From Nisaea sediminum (GTDB lineage Bacteria > Pseudomonadota > Alphaproteobacteria > Thalassobaculales > Thalassobaculaceae): a stretch of DNA of 64,000 nt. The position numbers and the translations under genes were made by a program. Below are positions 31,676 through 40,884 of the stretch, in pieces. The notes under the pieces were generated by a model. It ran no database searches and was not told the DNA's origin. It saw only the letters and a program-made list of their open reading frames with translations. How positions within the stretch are numbered: position 1 is the stretch's first letter; each line of letters starts with the position of its first letter. The stretch lies in assembly GCF_014904705.1 (NCBI RefSeq), contig NZ_JACZCQ010000006.1, positions 248,001 to 312,000 on the forward strand, read 5' to 3'.

Positions 31676-32755
31676 ATGCATCCTGCGAGAGTGACGCTCA
31701 GAGATATCATCCGATTCTGTCTGACGTTCGGCATGCTGCTGGGAGCGGCGGCGGATGCCGGCGCCGCGGCCTTCAGCGATTCCGCCGGACGCGCGGTACC
31801 CGTACCCGAGCGGGTGACCAAGGTCTTCCCCGCGGGACCGCCGGCGGGAATATTCCTCTACATGCTCGCCCCGGATCTAATGGCCGGATGGACGCGCTCG
31901 CCCCGTCCCGACGAACGCGATCTGATGCCGCAAGCCTATGCCCACCTGCCGGAAATCGGCCGGCTGACGGGGCGCGGCGGCAGCGCCAATCTGGAGACCG
32001 TCCTCGCATCGAAGCCGGATCTGATCCTCGATTACGGCTCGCTCAGGCCGACCTATATCTCGCTGGCCGACCGGGTGCAGGCCCAGACCGGGATCCCCTA
32101 TGTCCTGATCGACGGCAGCTTCGACCAGATTCCGGCAGCCTTCCGTGCGACCGGAAATCTGATCGGACGGCCGGCGGAAGGGGAGGCAAAGGCACGGGAG
32201 GCCGAACGCATCCTCGCCGACCTCGCCGCCGTCAGGCAGTCCCTCTCGGTCGGCTCCTCGGCACCCCGGGTCTATTACGGTCGCGGCGCGGACGGGCTGC
32301 GGACCGGCGTCGGCGGATCAATCAATTCGGAACTCCTCAAATATGCCGGCGCTGTGAATGTCGCCGAGGAGGTCGCGAGTTCCGGCAATCTCGCCTCCGT
32401 TTCGATGGAGCAGGTGCTCGCCTGGAACCCTGACGTCATCCTGACCACCGATCCGAATTTCTACGAACGGGTCTGGTCAGACGAGGTCTGGGCGACGCTT
32501 GGCGCGGTAAAGGCAGGCAGGGTCTATCTCTCCCCCACCCTACCCTTCGGCTGGTTCGACCGGCCTCCGTCCGCCAACCGCCTGATCGGGCTACGCTGGC
32601 TGCTGGCCGTGCTCTATCCGGACCGGTTCGCCGGCGAACTGGAGCCGGAAACCCGCGCCTTCTACAGAACCTTCTACCATCTGGAGCTTACCGACGCGCA
32701 GCTCGCCAAGGTGCTCGGGCCCGGAACCCGGCCGGGAACCGGGCGCTCGAAATGA
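31676..32755 (+). CDS. Periplasmic binding protein of a FecCD-type ABC importer (MolA/BtuF-like)
   Basis: A 359-residue secreted binding protein with signal peptide (RFCLTFGMLLGAAADAGA). It is of the two-lobed helical-backbone class (BtuF/FhuD/MolA): DSAGRAVPVPERVTKVFP at the start, NLETVLASKPDLILDYG, VSMEQVLAWNPDVILTT, and the C-terminal DRPPSANRLIGLRWLLAVLYP. The latter motif is frequent in MolA-type oxyanion or metal-chelate importers. Because of the Mop and ModA-like genes next door, molybdate or tungstate is the favoured ligand, with siderophore or haem as alternatives. ATG at 31676 has GAGG seven bases upstream; an ATG at 31655 is possible. Confidence 0.85.
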   Translation: MHPARVTLRDIIRFCLTFGMLLGAAADAGAAAFSDSAGRAVPVPERVTKVFPAGPPAGIFLYMLAPDLMAGWTRSPRPDERDLMPQAYAHLPEIGRLTGRGGSANLETVLASKPDLILDYGSLRPTYISLADRVQAQTGIPYVLIDGSFDQIPAAFRATGNLIGRPAEGEAKAREAERILADLAAVRQSLSVGSSAPRVYYGRGADGLRTGVGGSINSELLKYAGAVNVAEEVASSGNLASVSMEQVLAWNPDVILTTDPNFYERVWSDEVWATLGAVKAGRVYLSPTLPFGWFDRPPSANRLIGLRWLLAVLYPDRFAGELEPETRAFYRTFYHLELTDAQLAKVLGPGTRPGTGRSK

Positions 32756-33783
32756 CGCTTGCAGGCGGCGCTTCGGGAATGCGGACCGGCCTATGGGCCG
32801 CCGCCGGGCTTGCCGCAATCTTCCTGCTTTTCTGCATCGCGGCCACCGTCGGACAATACCCGCTCAGCATCTCCGAAGTGCTCGCCGCCCTCGGATCCCT
32901 CGTGAGTGGCACAGAGACCGGAAGCGCGGCGGAAACCGTGGTGCTGAACATCCGGCTTCCGAGGCTCGCCGCCGCGCTCCTCGTCGGCCTCGCGCTGGCC
33001 GCTTCGGGCGCCACCTACCAGACCGTGTTCCGCAATCCGCTGGTCGCCCCGGACATTCTCGGCGTCTCCGCCGGAGCAGGCCTCGGCGCCGTCACTGCGA
33101 TCTTCCTCTCGCTGCCGGTCCTGATGATCCAGGCCTTCGCCTTCGTCTTCGGGCTTGTCGCAGTGCTCATCGTCTACTTCATGTCGAAGCTGGTGCGGGG
33201 CGTGCACGATCCGATCCTCGTGCTGGTGCTGTCGGGCGTGGTCATCGGCGCGGTGATGGGCGCCGGCATATCGGTTCTGACCTATCTCGCCGATCCCTAC
33301 GATCAGTTGCCGGCGATCACCTTCTGGCTGATGGGCAGCCTCGCCGGCATCACCTTCGACGACCTGATGGCGGCCTGGCCGCCGGTGCTTGCCGGGATCG
33401 TCCCGCTCATCCTGCTGCGCTGGCGGATCAATCTGATGGCGCTCGACGAGGAAGAGGCCCGCGCGCTCGGGGTCGAGACCGGACGGTTACGCGCCGTGCT
33501 CGTCGTCGCGGCGACGCTGATGACCTCGTCGGTGGTGGCGATCTCGGGCACTGTCGGCTGGGTCGGGCTGATCATCCCCCATGTCGCCCGGTTCCTCGTC
33601 GGACCGGAATTCAGCCGGCTGCTGCCGGCCACCGTCCTGATCGGCGCCGGTTACCTGCTGCTGGTCGATACAGTCGCCCGCGGCAGCACCGGGATCGAGA
33701 TCCCGATCGGCATCCTCAACGCCTTCATCGGGGCGCCGCTCTTCCTCTGGATTCTCGCAAGGGCGCGGCGGTCATGGCGATGA
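32752..33783 (+). CDS. FecCD-family ABC transporter permease (MolB-like)
   Basis: A 343-residue membrane protein with about ten helices of the FecCD/BtuC family. Motifs are LNIRLPRLAAALLVGLALAASGATYQ and NPLVAPDILGVSAGAGLGAV (the family signatures), and near the C-terminus GTVGWVGLIIPHVARFLVGPEF (the ATPase-coupling loop) and GIEIPIGILNAFIGAPLFLW. It overlaps the binding-protein stop by four bases (ATGA). It forms the channel with the downstream ATPase. Confidence 0.95.
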   Translation: MTLAGGASGMRTGLWAAAGLAAIFLLFCIAATVGQYPLSISEVLAALGSLVSGTETGSAAETVVLNIRLPRLAAALLVGLALAASGATYQTVFRNPLVAPDILGVSAGAGLGAVTAIFLSLPVLMIQAFAFVFGLVAVLIVYFMSKLVRGVHDPILVLVLSGVVIGAVMGAGISVLTYLADPYDQLPAITFWLMGSLAGITFDDLMAAWPPVLAGIVPLILLRWRINLMALDEEEARALGVETGRLRAVLVVAATLMTSSVVAISGTVGWVGLIIPHVARFLVGPEFSRLLPATVLIGAGYLLLVDTVARGSTGIEIPIGILNAFIGAPLFLWILARARRSWR

Positions 33784-34556
33784 CGCTCAGTGCCCGCGGG
33801 CTCGGCTTCGGCTATCCGGGACATGCGGTCGGACACGCGCTCGACCTCGATATAGGCGCGCACCAGGTGACAATGCTGCTGGGTCCGAACGGCTGCGGCA
33901 AGACGACCCTGTTCCGCACCCTGCTGGGGCTGCTTCCCGCACAGGCCGGCGCGGTCACGCTGGACGGTATCCCGCTCTCATCCCTCTCACGCGAGGAAAT
34001 TGCACGTCGCCTCGCCTACGTTCCGCAGGTCGCGGACGGCTATTTTCCGTTCTCGGTTCTGGATGTCGTGCTGATGGGGCGCGCGCCCTTCCTCGGAACC
34101 TTCGAGACACCCGGGAAGAACGACCGGGAGCTGGCCCGGGCCGCGCTCGGTCAACTCGGGCTCGACGACCTCGCGGAACGCTCCTTTTCCGCGATCAGTG
34201 GCGGGCAGCGCCAACTCGCGCTAATCGCCCGCGCCCTCGTCCAGGCCGCACCGGTGCTGGTCATGGACGAGCCGACCGCCAATCTCGATTACGGCAACCA
34301 GCACCGGATACTGAAACGAGCCAGGGCGCTCGCCTCGGATGGAAGAACGCTGGTGATTTCCTCGCACAACCCCGATCACGCACTCGCATACGCCGACCAG
34401 GTGGTGCTGATGAAAGCCGGGTCGGTGCTGGCGGCCGGATCGGCGCAGGAGACAATGACCTCGGAGCGCCTCTCGGAAATGTATGACATGCAGGTCGCCG
34501 TACTGGAGATCGAAGACCGCCTTGGCGGCCTCTCCCGGCGCTGCATCCCGCTCTGA
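33780..34556 (+). CDS. ABC transporter ATP-binding protein (FecE/MolC-like)
   Basis: A 258-residue ATPase of the FecE/BtuD/MolC type: Walker A LLGPNGCGKTTLFRTL, Q-loop region LAYVPQVADGYFPF, signature SAISGGQRQLALIARAL, Walker B LVMDEPTANLDYG and H-loop SHNPDH. It overlaps the permease by four bases at the ATG at 33780; an ATG six bases upstream is in frame. It completes the importer. The gene converges on the DUF3035 lipoprotein gene with an 11-base gap. Confidence 0.95.
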   Translation: MTLSARGLGFGYPGHAVGHALDLDIGAHQVTMLLGPNGCGKTTLFRTLLGLLPAQAGAVTLDGIPLSSLSREEIARRLAYVPQVADGYFPFSVLDVVLMGRAPFLGTFETPGKNDRELARAALGQLGLDDLAERSFSAISGGQRQLALIARALVQAAPVLVMDEPTANLDYGNQHRILKRARALASDGRTLVISSHNPDHALAYADQVVLMKAGSVLAAGSAQETMTSERLSEMYDMQVAVLEIEDRLGGLSRRCIPL

Positions 34557-34567
34557 GCGCCTCGGAC

Positions 34568-35161
34568 CTAGTCGAACAGGCCCTTGCGCTTGCGCTCGAT
34601 GACCGGCGTCTCGCCTGTCGTCGGGGCGTTGCCGAGTGCCGCGTTCTCCTGCAGGCGCTTCTTCTCCGCCTCGGCATCGACGACGACGCCGCGCGGCGCC
34701 TTCTCGCGCCAGAACAGGAGATTGTCGATCAGGTATTCTTCTTCGTAGACGAAGCTCTTGGTCTCCTGATTGACCGTGTTCCGGATGCCGGGCTCGGCCT
34801 CCGCCGTCCGCAGCAGCTGGCGCAGCTTCGACTCGCCCGGAGTCTCGCGGGAGACCGGCGTGCTCGGAGCGGAGGACGGGACGCTGCCGGCAGTGCCGGA
34901 AACGGTGCTCTGGGTCCCGGAGCCGAGGACCAGCCGTTCGGCGGCTTTCGTGACGTCGCGCTCCTGCGGGCGCGGCTCGCCCGGGGTCGGCGGACGAAGG
35001 GCGAAGTTCGGCGGCAGGCTGAGCGGCGGCCGCGCCACCACAGCGAACTCGTCGGGAGACTGCTTCCTGTTGCCGATCGCGGACTGGATGTCGCTGCAGG
35101 CCTGCAGGCCGAGCGTACCGACGCAAAGGGTGAGTCCCAGAACCCTGCCGAGGCTCAACAT
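34568..35161 (-). CDS. DUF3035 lipoprotein
   Basis: A 197-residue lipoprotein. With ATG at 35161 the product has a compact signal peptide ending in the lipobox LQAC (GTLGLQACSD), and GGAGTG lies about ten bases upstream; a GTG at 35197 overlapping lspA would add an untypical leader. The mature part starts SDIQSAIGNRKQSPDEFAVVAR and contains ARPPLSLPPNFALRPP, the Pro-rich DUF3035 pattern, and ends with KAPRGVVVDAEAEKKRLQE. Function unknown; envelope localisation is expected. Its place after ileS-lspA is standard in alphaproteobacteria, and lspA encodes the enzyme that would process it. Confidence 0.88.
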   Translation of the reverse strand: MLSLGRVLGLTLCVGTLGLQACSDIQSAIGNRKQSPDEFAVVARPPLSLPPNFALRPPTPGEPRPQERDVTKAAERLVLGSGTQSTVSGTAGSVPSSAPSTPVSRETPGESKLRQLLRTAEAEPGIRNTVNQETKSFVYEEEYLIDNLLFWREKAPRGVVVDAEAEKKRLQENAALGNAPTTGETPVIERKRKGLFD

Positions 35162-35193
35162 GCCAATTTCACTCCGGTCTCTCGCTTTCCGCG

Positions 35194-35751
35194 TCACTCG
35201 CCGCTCCCTTTCGAGATATGGGCATCCGCCCTCCGCGAGTCACCCAGAAAGCTGTCAAACAGCAAAAACACCACGCCGATGGATATCGCACTATCGGCAA
35301 TATTGAAAGCGGGCCAGTGATAGCCCGCGACATGCCAGTCGATGAAATCCACCACGGCGTGGAAGCGGATCCGGTCGATCACATTGCCGATCGCGCCGCC
35401 GATGATCAGACCGAGCGAGATCCGGAGTAGCGGGCTGGTCGCCTTCGAGAGCCAGATACCGAGACCGATCACCACCGCCAGGGCGAAGGCCGAGAGATAG
35501 TATGGCGTCATCGGATCGTCGCTCGCCATCAGGCCGAAGCTGACCCCGCGATTCCAGACCGCTACCAGATTGAAGAAGGGCGTGACCTCAACGATCCGCC
35601 CGTCCTGGAACAGGGTCGAGAGCGCCCATTGCTTGGTCGACTGATCGGCGAGCACGACCAGCAGGGCCAGCAGCCCGCCGAGCTTCAGACTGCGTTTCGC
35701 GGCGTCCGTCACCGGTCTATTCGGCAGCGGTTTCGAGGGAACCGGCGGCAT
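35194..35751 (-). CDS. lspA: Lipoprotein signal peptidase (signal peptidase II)
   Basis: A 185-residue LspA, the inner-membrane aspartic protease that cleaves diacylglyceryl-modified prolipoproteins. Four membrane segments are present, with the catalytic motifs IGNVIDRIRFHAVVDFID (first Asp) and AFNIADSAISIGV (second Asp). The N-terminal helix DQSTKQW is the family's first conserved box. Its ATG lies inside the end of ileS (35-base overlap), so it is tightly coupled. Order ribF-ileS-lspA is conserved in proteobacteria. Confidence 0.96.
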   Translation of the reverse strand: MPPVPSKPLPNRPVTDAAKRSLKLGGLLALLVVLADQSTKQWALSTLFQDGRIVEVTPFFNLVAVWNRGVSFGLMASDDPMTPYYLSAFALAVVIGLGIWLSKATSPLLRISLGLIIGGAIGNVIDRIRFHAVVDFIDWHVAGYHWPAFNIADSAISIGVVFLLFDSFLGDSRRADAHISKGSGE

Positions 35752-38524
35752 CGGCGCAGCGCCCGCAGACCGGCGGCTCCGTCACTTCCGGCAGTACCTT
35801 CCAGCAGCGCTCGCACTTGCCGCCCTCGGCCAGTGCCGGAACGACACCCACGCCCGCGACGTCCTCGAGACGGAACGCTTCGGCCGGCGCCTCGCCGACG
35901 ATCAGCTCAGCGTCCGAGGTGATGAAGAGTTCGGCCGCGTCGAGGCCTTCGAAGGCCTTCAGCGCCGCCTCGCCAACATAGACCTTCGGAGCCGCCTGCA
36001 GGGAGGAGCCGATACGCTTCTGGTTGCGCTCGATCTCGAGCGCGCCGGTGACGACCCGGCGAACGTTCCGGATCTCGGCCCAGCGCGCGGCGACCGCATC
36101 GTCCCGCCATTCGGCCGGTGTTTCCGGGAAGGTGCGCAGATGCACGGACTCTTCCGGACCGGTGCCACGGGTCATCCAGGCTTCTTCCGCAGTGAAGCAG
36201 AGCACCGGGGCGAGCCAGGCGGTCAGCCGGCTGAAGATCTCGTCCAACACGGTCCGCGCGGCGCGGCGGCGGATCGAGTCCGGCCTGTCGCAATAGAAGC
36301 TGTCCTTGCGGATGTCGAAATAGAAGGCCGAGAGATCGACGGCGCAGAAATTGTGCAGCTGGGTGAAGAGCGTATGGAAGTCGAACGCGTCCACCCGGTC
36401 GCGGATCATCGCGTCCAGTTCCCAGAGCCGGTGCAGCACCCAGCGCTCCAGTTCCGGCATCTCGGCGACCGGCAGGCGCTCCGCCTCGGTGAAGCCGTCG
36501 AGATTGCCGAGCAGGTAGCGCAGCGTGTTGCGCAGCCGGCGGTACTGGTCGGCCTGGTGCTTCAGGATCTCCTTGCCGATACGCAGATCCTCGGAATAGT
36601 CCGAGTTCACCACCCAGAGGCGCAGAATGTCGGCGCCGCTCTGGTCGATGACATCCTGCGGCGCGGTCACGTTGCCGAGCGACTTGGACATCTTGCGGCC
36701 GTTCTCGTCGAGCACGAAGCCGTGCGTCAGCACCGCGTCATAGGGCGCGCGGCCGCGGGTCCCGCAGCTCTCCAGAAGCGAGGAGTGGAACCAGCCGCGA
36801 TGCTGGTCCGAACCCTCGAGATAGAGGTCCGCCGGCCATTTCAGTTCCGGACGAGCCTCCAGCACGAAGGAATGGGTCGAGCCGCTCTCGAACCAGACCT
36901 CGACGATATCCTTGTTCTGCTCGTAATCGTCGGAATTGTACTTGTTGCCGAGGAAGCGGGACGGATCGCTGTTGAACCAGGCGTCGGAGCCTTCCTCCTC
37001 GAAGATGGCGCCGATCCGGTCGATCACCTCCTGGTCGCGCAGCATCTCGCCGGTCTTCTTCTCGACGAAAACCGGGATCGGCACGCCCCAGGCGCGCTGG
37101 CGGCTGATGCACCAGTCCGGGCGCTGCTCGATCATGGTACGGAGACGTGTCTGGCCAGCCTGCGGCACGAAGCGGGTCTCGTCGATCGCCTTCAGCGCGT
37201 TCAGCCTGAGATCGTTCGTCTCCATGGAGATGAACCATTGCGGCGTATTGCGGAAGATCAGCGGCGCCTTGGACCGCCAGGAATGCGGATAGGAGTGGGT
37301 GATGCTACCGCGCGCCAGAAGACCGCCCGCATCGCGGATGATGGCGGAGATCTTCAGGTTGTCTTCCAGCACATGCATGCCAGCGAAGACCGGGACGTGA
37401 TCGTAGAAATAGCCGTCGTCGCCCACCGTCTGAGGGATTTCGAGGCCGTTCGCCTGGCCGAGCACGAAGTCGTCCGCACCGTGGCCCGGCGCGATATGCA
37501 CGAAACCGGTACCGGCATCGGTGGTGACGAAATCGCCGAGCAGCAGCGGCACGTCGTAATCGTAGCCCTGGCCACGCAGCGGATGGGCGAGGACGGAGCC
37601 CGCGATCTCGGCGCCGGTGACCCGTGCCAGTTCCGCGACCTCTTCGATCTTGCCCGCCTGCTTCACGGAGTCGAGCAGATCGGCGGCGACGACCAGCTTC
37701 TCGCCGACCTGGGCAAGACTTCCTTCGGCGACCGCCTTCACCTCGACGACGACATAGACGAACTCCTCGCCGCCCGCGACGGCACGGTTGCCCGCCATGG
37801 TCCAGGGGGTGGTGGTCCAGATCACGACGGAGGCGCCGTCAAGCGCCGGATGCTTCGGCTCGACGACCTTGAAGCGGACATGGATCGTGGTCGACTTGTG
37901 GTCGTGATACTCGACCTCGGCATCGGCGAGCGCTGTCTTCTCGACCACCGACCACATGACCGGCTTGGCGCCCTTGTAGAGTCCGCCGTTCATCACGAAC
38001 TTGCCGATCTCTCGGGCGATCTGCGCCTCGGCCGGGAAGGTCATGGTGAGATACGGATCTTGCCAGTTGCCGCCGACCCCGAGGCGCTTGAACTCCTCGG
38101 TCTGCACATCGACCCACTTCTGCGCGAATTCGCGGCATTCGCGGCGGAACTCGACGACCGGGACATTGTCCTTGTCGAGACCCTTCTCGCGGTACTGCTC
38201 CTCGATCTTCCATTCGATCGGCAAGCCGTGGCAATCCCAGCCCGGGACGTAGTTCGCGTCTTTGCCGAGCATCTGCTGCGAGCGGTTGATGACGTCCTTC
38301 AGCACCTTGTTGAGCGCGTGGCCCATATGCAGGTGGCCGTTGGCGTAGGGCGGGCCGTCATGGAGGATGAACTTCTCGGCGCCGGCGCGGCTCTCGCGCA
38401 GCTTCTTCTGCAGGCCGATCTTCTCCCAATGCGCCAGAATCTCGGGCTCGCGGGTCGGCAGGTTGCCGCGCATCGGGAAGTCGGTCTTCGGCAGAAAGAC
38501 GGTCGTCTTGTAGTCCACGCTCAT
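35717..38524 (-). CDS. ileS: Isoleucyl-tRNA synthetase
   Basis: A 935-residue class I aminoacyl-tRNA synthetase, charging tRNA-Ile. The HIGH box is NGHLHMGHALNK (near residue 60), the CP1 editing domain follows (TTTPWTMAGNRAV), the KMSKS loop is GRKMSKSLGNV (near residue 610), and the C-terminal zinc-binding motif has CERCWKVLPEV with CGRCADAAG. Length and domain order are those of bacterial type I IleRS. It lies between ribF and lspA; its stop lies within lspA. A long opposite-strand frame here is a composition artefact. Confidence 0.98.
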   Translation of the reverse strand: MSVDYKTTVFLPKTDFPMRGNLPTREPEILAHWEKIGLQKKLRESRAGAEKFILHDGPPYANGHLHMGHALNKVLKDVINRSQQMLGKDANYVPGWDCHGLPIEWKIEEQYREKGLDKDNVPVVEFRRECREFAQKWVDVQTEEFKRLGVGGNWQDPYLTMTFPAEAQIAREIGKFVMNGGLYKGAKPVMWSVVEKTALADAEVEYHDHKSTTIHVRFKVVEPKHPALDGASVVIWTTTPWTMAGNRAVAGGEEFVYVVVEVKAVAEGSLAQVGEKLVVAADLLDSVKQAGKIEEVAELARVTGAEIAGSVLAHPLRGQGYDYDVPLLLGDFVTTDAGTGFVHIAPGHGADDFVLGQANGLEIPQTVGDDGYFYDHVPVFAGMHVLEDNLKISAIIRDAGGLLARGSITHSYPHSWRSKAPLIFRNTPQWFISMETNDLRLNALKAIDETRFVPQAGQTRLRTMIEQRPDWCISRQRAWGVPIPVFVEKKTGEMLRDQEVIDRIGAIFEEEGSDAWFNSDPSRFLGNKYNSDDYEQNKDIVEVWFESGSTHSFVLEARPELKWPADLYLEGSDQHRGWFHSSLLESCGTRGRAPYDAVLTHGFVLDENGRKMSKSLGNVTAPQDVIDQSGADILRLWVVNSDYSEDLRIGKEILKHQADQYRRLRNTLRYLLGNLDGFTEAERLPVAEMPELERWVLHRLWELDAMIRDRVDAFDFHTLFTQLHNFCAVDLSAFYFDIRKDSFYCDRPDSIRRRAARTVLDEIFSRLTAWLAPVLCFTAEEAWMTRGTGPEESVHLRTFPETPAEWRDDAVAARWAEIRNVRRVVTGALEIERNQKRIGSSLQAAPKVYVGEAALKAFEGLDAAELFITSDAELIVGEAPAEAFRLEDVAGVGVVPALAEGGKCERCWKVLPEVTEPPVCGRCADAAGSLETAAE

Positions 38525-38564
38525 CGGTTTTCTCTCTGGGCGGACCGCTCCGGCCCGCGCCCTC

Positions 38565-39497
38565 TTATCCGGACAGTTTCTCCCGCGCGACTTCCGCGTC
38601 GCGCGCGATTTGCGCCTTCAGTTCGTCGAGGCCGCTAAATTTCATTTCCGGGCGGATAAAGTCAATGAATTGCACGCGGAGTTTGCGCCCGTAAAGGTCC
38701 GGCGACACGTCGAACAGATTGACCTCGAGCAGCGGACCGCGGTCGTTGACCGTCGGCCGGCGCCCGAAATTCGCCACGCCGTTCCACCATTCGCCGCCCT
38801 CGACGTCCCGCGCCCGCACCGCATAGACGCCGTGCGCCGGGTGCAGGATGTCGGCGAGCTGAAGATTGGCGGTCGGAAAGCCGATCGTCCGTCCGCGCTG
38901 GTCGCCCTTGATGACTTCGGCCTCGACTTCCCAGGGACGGCCGAGCAGCGCGGCCGCGCCGCGCGGATCGCCTTCCTTCAGGCACTGGCGCACCCGGCTC
39001 GAGGAATAGACCGCGCCGTCCTCTTCCGTCACCGCATCCACCACCGAAACGCCGAAGCCGAGCCGGATGCCGAACTCCTGCAGCATTTCGGGCGTGCCCC
39101 GGCGGCGATGGCCGAAGAAGAAGTCGTGACCGATGATGACATGCCGGAGCCCGAGGCCGCGATGCAGCACCTGCGCGATGAAATCCTCCGCCGAGAGATG
39201 GGAGAAGGCGTCGTCGAAGCCGAGTTCGAACAGGATATTGACCCCGAGCGCGGCGATCGCTTCAGCGCGCAGGGCGGCACTCGTCAGCCGGAAGGCCTGC
39301 GCGTCGGGCTGGAAGAGCATGCGCGGATGCGGCTCGAAGGTCAGGACGGCCGCCGGCACGCCGGCGAGGTGCGCCGCGCGCTGGGCCTGCCCGATCACCG
39401 CCTTGTGGCCGAGATGAACCCCGTCGAAATTGCCGACAGCGGCGATCGCGCCGCGATCGTCCGAGGTAACGTCCCCGAGACTCCGAATTATCCGCAT
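38565..39497 (-). CDS. ribF: Bifunctional riboflavin kinase/FAD synthetase
   Basis: A 310-residue RibF making FMN and FAD from riboflavin. The N-terminal adenylyltransferase domain has AVGNFDGVHLGHKAVI, the flavin-binding IIGHDFFFGHRRRG and SSSRVRQCLKEGD. The C-terminal flavokinase domain has GDQRGRTIGFPTANL (substrate loop), HGVYAVRAR and GVANFGRRPTVN, with LLEVNLFD. It is immediately upstream of ileS (40-base gap), the usual arrangement. Confidence 0.97.
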   Translation of the reverse strand: MRIIRSLGDVTSDDRGAIAAVGNFDGVHLGHKAVIGQAQRAAHLAGVPAAVLTFEPHPRMLFQPDAQAFRLTSAALRAEAIAALGVNILFELGFDDAFSHLSAEDFIAQVLHRGLGLRHVIIGHDFFFGHRRRGTPEMLQEFGIRLGFGVSVVDAVTEEDGAVYSSSRVRQCLKEGDPRGAAALLGRPWEVEAEVIKGDQRGRTIGFPTANLQLADILHPAHGVYAVRARDVEGGEWWNGVANFGRRPTVNDRGPLLEVNLFDVSPDLYGRKLRVQFIDFIRPEMKFSGLDELKAQIARDAEVAREKLSG

Positions 39498-39509
39498 GTT
39501 CCAGCCATC

Positions 39510-39986
39510 CTAGTGCGGACGGCTGGGTACCATGATCAATGCGTCGCCGTCGATGACCAACTGCTCGTTGACATAGCAACGCGTGGCGAACAGGACACGG
39601 CTCTTCGCTTCCTGGATCTCCAGCACCTCGATCTCGGCCTTGACCTCGTCCTCATAGCGGACGGGAGCGACGAACTTGAGATTCTGCTTCAGGTAGACGC
39701 TTCCCTGTCCCGGCATGACCGTTCCGAACAGCGACGAGAAAAAACCCGCCGAGAGCATCCCGTGGACGATGCGCTCGCGGAAGATCGTACCGCGCGCATA
39801 ATCCTCGTCAAAATGGATCGGGTTGCGGTCGCCAGAAACACTGGCGAATTGCTCGACCATCGCCCCCGTGACCTTACGGCTGAATTCGGCACGCATTCCC
39901 GGAGCAAGGTCCTCGAGAAAATAGCGGCCGATCTTCTCCGGTGCGTGCGACACGACCGGTAACATCATGGCTCCGTCGGGGGACAT
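39510..39986 (-). CDS. MaoC-family dehydratase
   Basis: A 158-residue single hot-dog (MaoC-like) hydratase. The active-site sequence VSGDRNPIHFDEDYARGTIF followed by RERIVHGMLSAGFFSSL contains the catalytic Asp/His pair of (R)-enoyl-CoA hydratases. Substrate is probably an enoyl-CoA thioester. The next gene in the same direction, ribF, is 13 bases downstream. Starts at 39968 or 39965 are possible as tandem ATG codons. Confidence 0.9.
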   Translation of the reverse strand: MSPDGAMMLPVVSHAPEKIGRYFLEDLAPGMRAEFSRKVTGAMVEQFASVSGDRNPIHFDEDYARGTIFRERIVHGMLSAGFFSSLFGTVMPGQGSVYLKQNLKFVAPVRYEDEVKAEIEVLEIQEAKSRVLFATRCYVNEQLVIDGDALIMVPSRPH

Positions 39987-40100
39987 CCTGGCTCCGTCAA
40001 GTCATTGTGCGGTGCAGCAAAGAAAATATAGCCGTAGAGCCGGAAGCGCTCAACTGCTTAGATGGAAAAAAAGACGGAATTTCACGAGGAAACGCATCAA

Positions 40101-40874
40101 ATGAAAGACACGGCACGTCTGACGGAGCTGATTCTCTCGGCCAGACTGGACGGAAAGATGCCTGCACCGACCCGGAACTGGTACGGCAACACCGATATCG
40201 AGGACGCCTACAAGATCCAGGAAACGGTTCTGACGGAGATGCTCCGCCGGCGCGGCGGAAAGATCATCGGGCACAAGGTCGGCTGCACCAATCAGGGCGC
40301 GCGGGATCTGCTCCACCTCGACGGGCCGTTCCACGGGGCACTTCTCTCAGGAACCGCCACCGAGAGTCCGGCCCGCATCGCCAAGGACGATTATCCTTTC
40401 ATCATCCTTGAGCCGGAATTCGCCCTCAGGATCGGTACCCCCTTGCGGCCCGGAGACCGGACGCATACAGCGGAGAGCGTCGCGGCCGCCGTCGACGCGA
40501 TCGTCCCGGCCGTCGAGATCGTCTCGTCCTGCCACGAAGAGTGGACCGAGGCCGGTCCGGCCCTGCTCATCGCCGACAACGGATCCTCCTACGGCTGGGT
40601 CCGGGGCGAGCCCGTGACAGACTGGGACCGGGACATGCTGATGAACGCAACGGTCTCGCTCTCGGTCGGCAAGCATCACGTGGCGTCCGGCAACGCCGCC
40701 AATGTCGATGGCGGCCCGCTCGGGGTCCTCGCCTGGGTCGCCAACAGGCTCCCGCTGGAGTCTGGCGCCTATGTCAGCACGGGCACGACGACCAGCGTCC
40801 ATTTCGCCGAACGCGGAGATATGGTGGTGGCGCGTTTCGGCCCGTTCGGCGAGGTCGCATTGGAGATCGCCTGA
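40101..40874 (+). CDS. 2-keto-4-pentenoate hydratase-like protein
   Basis: A 257-residue protein of the FAH/MhpD hydratase family, Mg-dependent hydratases of 2-hydroxyalka-dienoates in aromatic meta-cleavage and similar routes. It has GKIIGHKVGCTNQGARDLL, LEPEFALRIGTPL, VPAVEIVSSCHE, and GNAANVDGGPLGVLAWVANRL with the family metal site Glu/Glu/Asp spread over the middle. The ATG at 40101 is preferred over one at 40062 because it begins the conserved region and has AGGA upstream. It is divergent from the MaoC gene. No aromatic cleavage cluster is nearby. Confidence 0.85.
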   Translation: MKDTARLTELILSARLDGKMPAPTRNWYGNTDIEDAYKIQETVLTEMLRRRGGKIIGHKVGCTNQGARDLLHLDGPFHGALLSGTATESPARIAKDDYPFIILEPEFALRIGTPLRPGDRTHTAESVAAAVDAIVPAVEIVSSCHEEWTEAGPALLIADNGSSYGWVRGEPVTDWDRDMLMNATVSLSVGKHHVASGNAANVDGGPLGVLAWVANRLPLESGAYVSTGTTTSVHFAERGDMVVARFGPFGEVALEIA

Positions 40875-40884
40875 GGGCGCGGGA

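Noticed and set aside
31571-31676. A ModE-binding box or molybdate riboswitch between the divergent mop and importer genes
   Set aside because: I looked for the ModE palindrome and for a conserved aptamer and saw neither.
32793-33779. Long + strand frame preceding the ATPase gene of the Mol-like importer
   Set aside because: It is an out-of-frame overlap of the permease gene; the real ATPase starts at 33780 with a 4-base overlap.
36140-38638. An 832-codon open frame on the + strand opposite ileS
   Set aside because: It is exactly antisense to the well-supported ileS, is rich in Asp, Glu, Arg and His as GC-rich shadows are, and shows no known domain.
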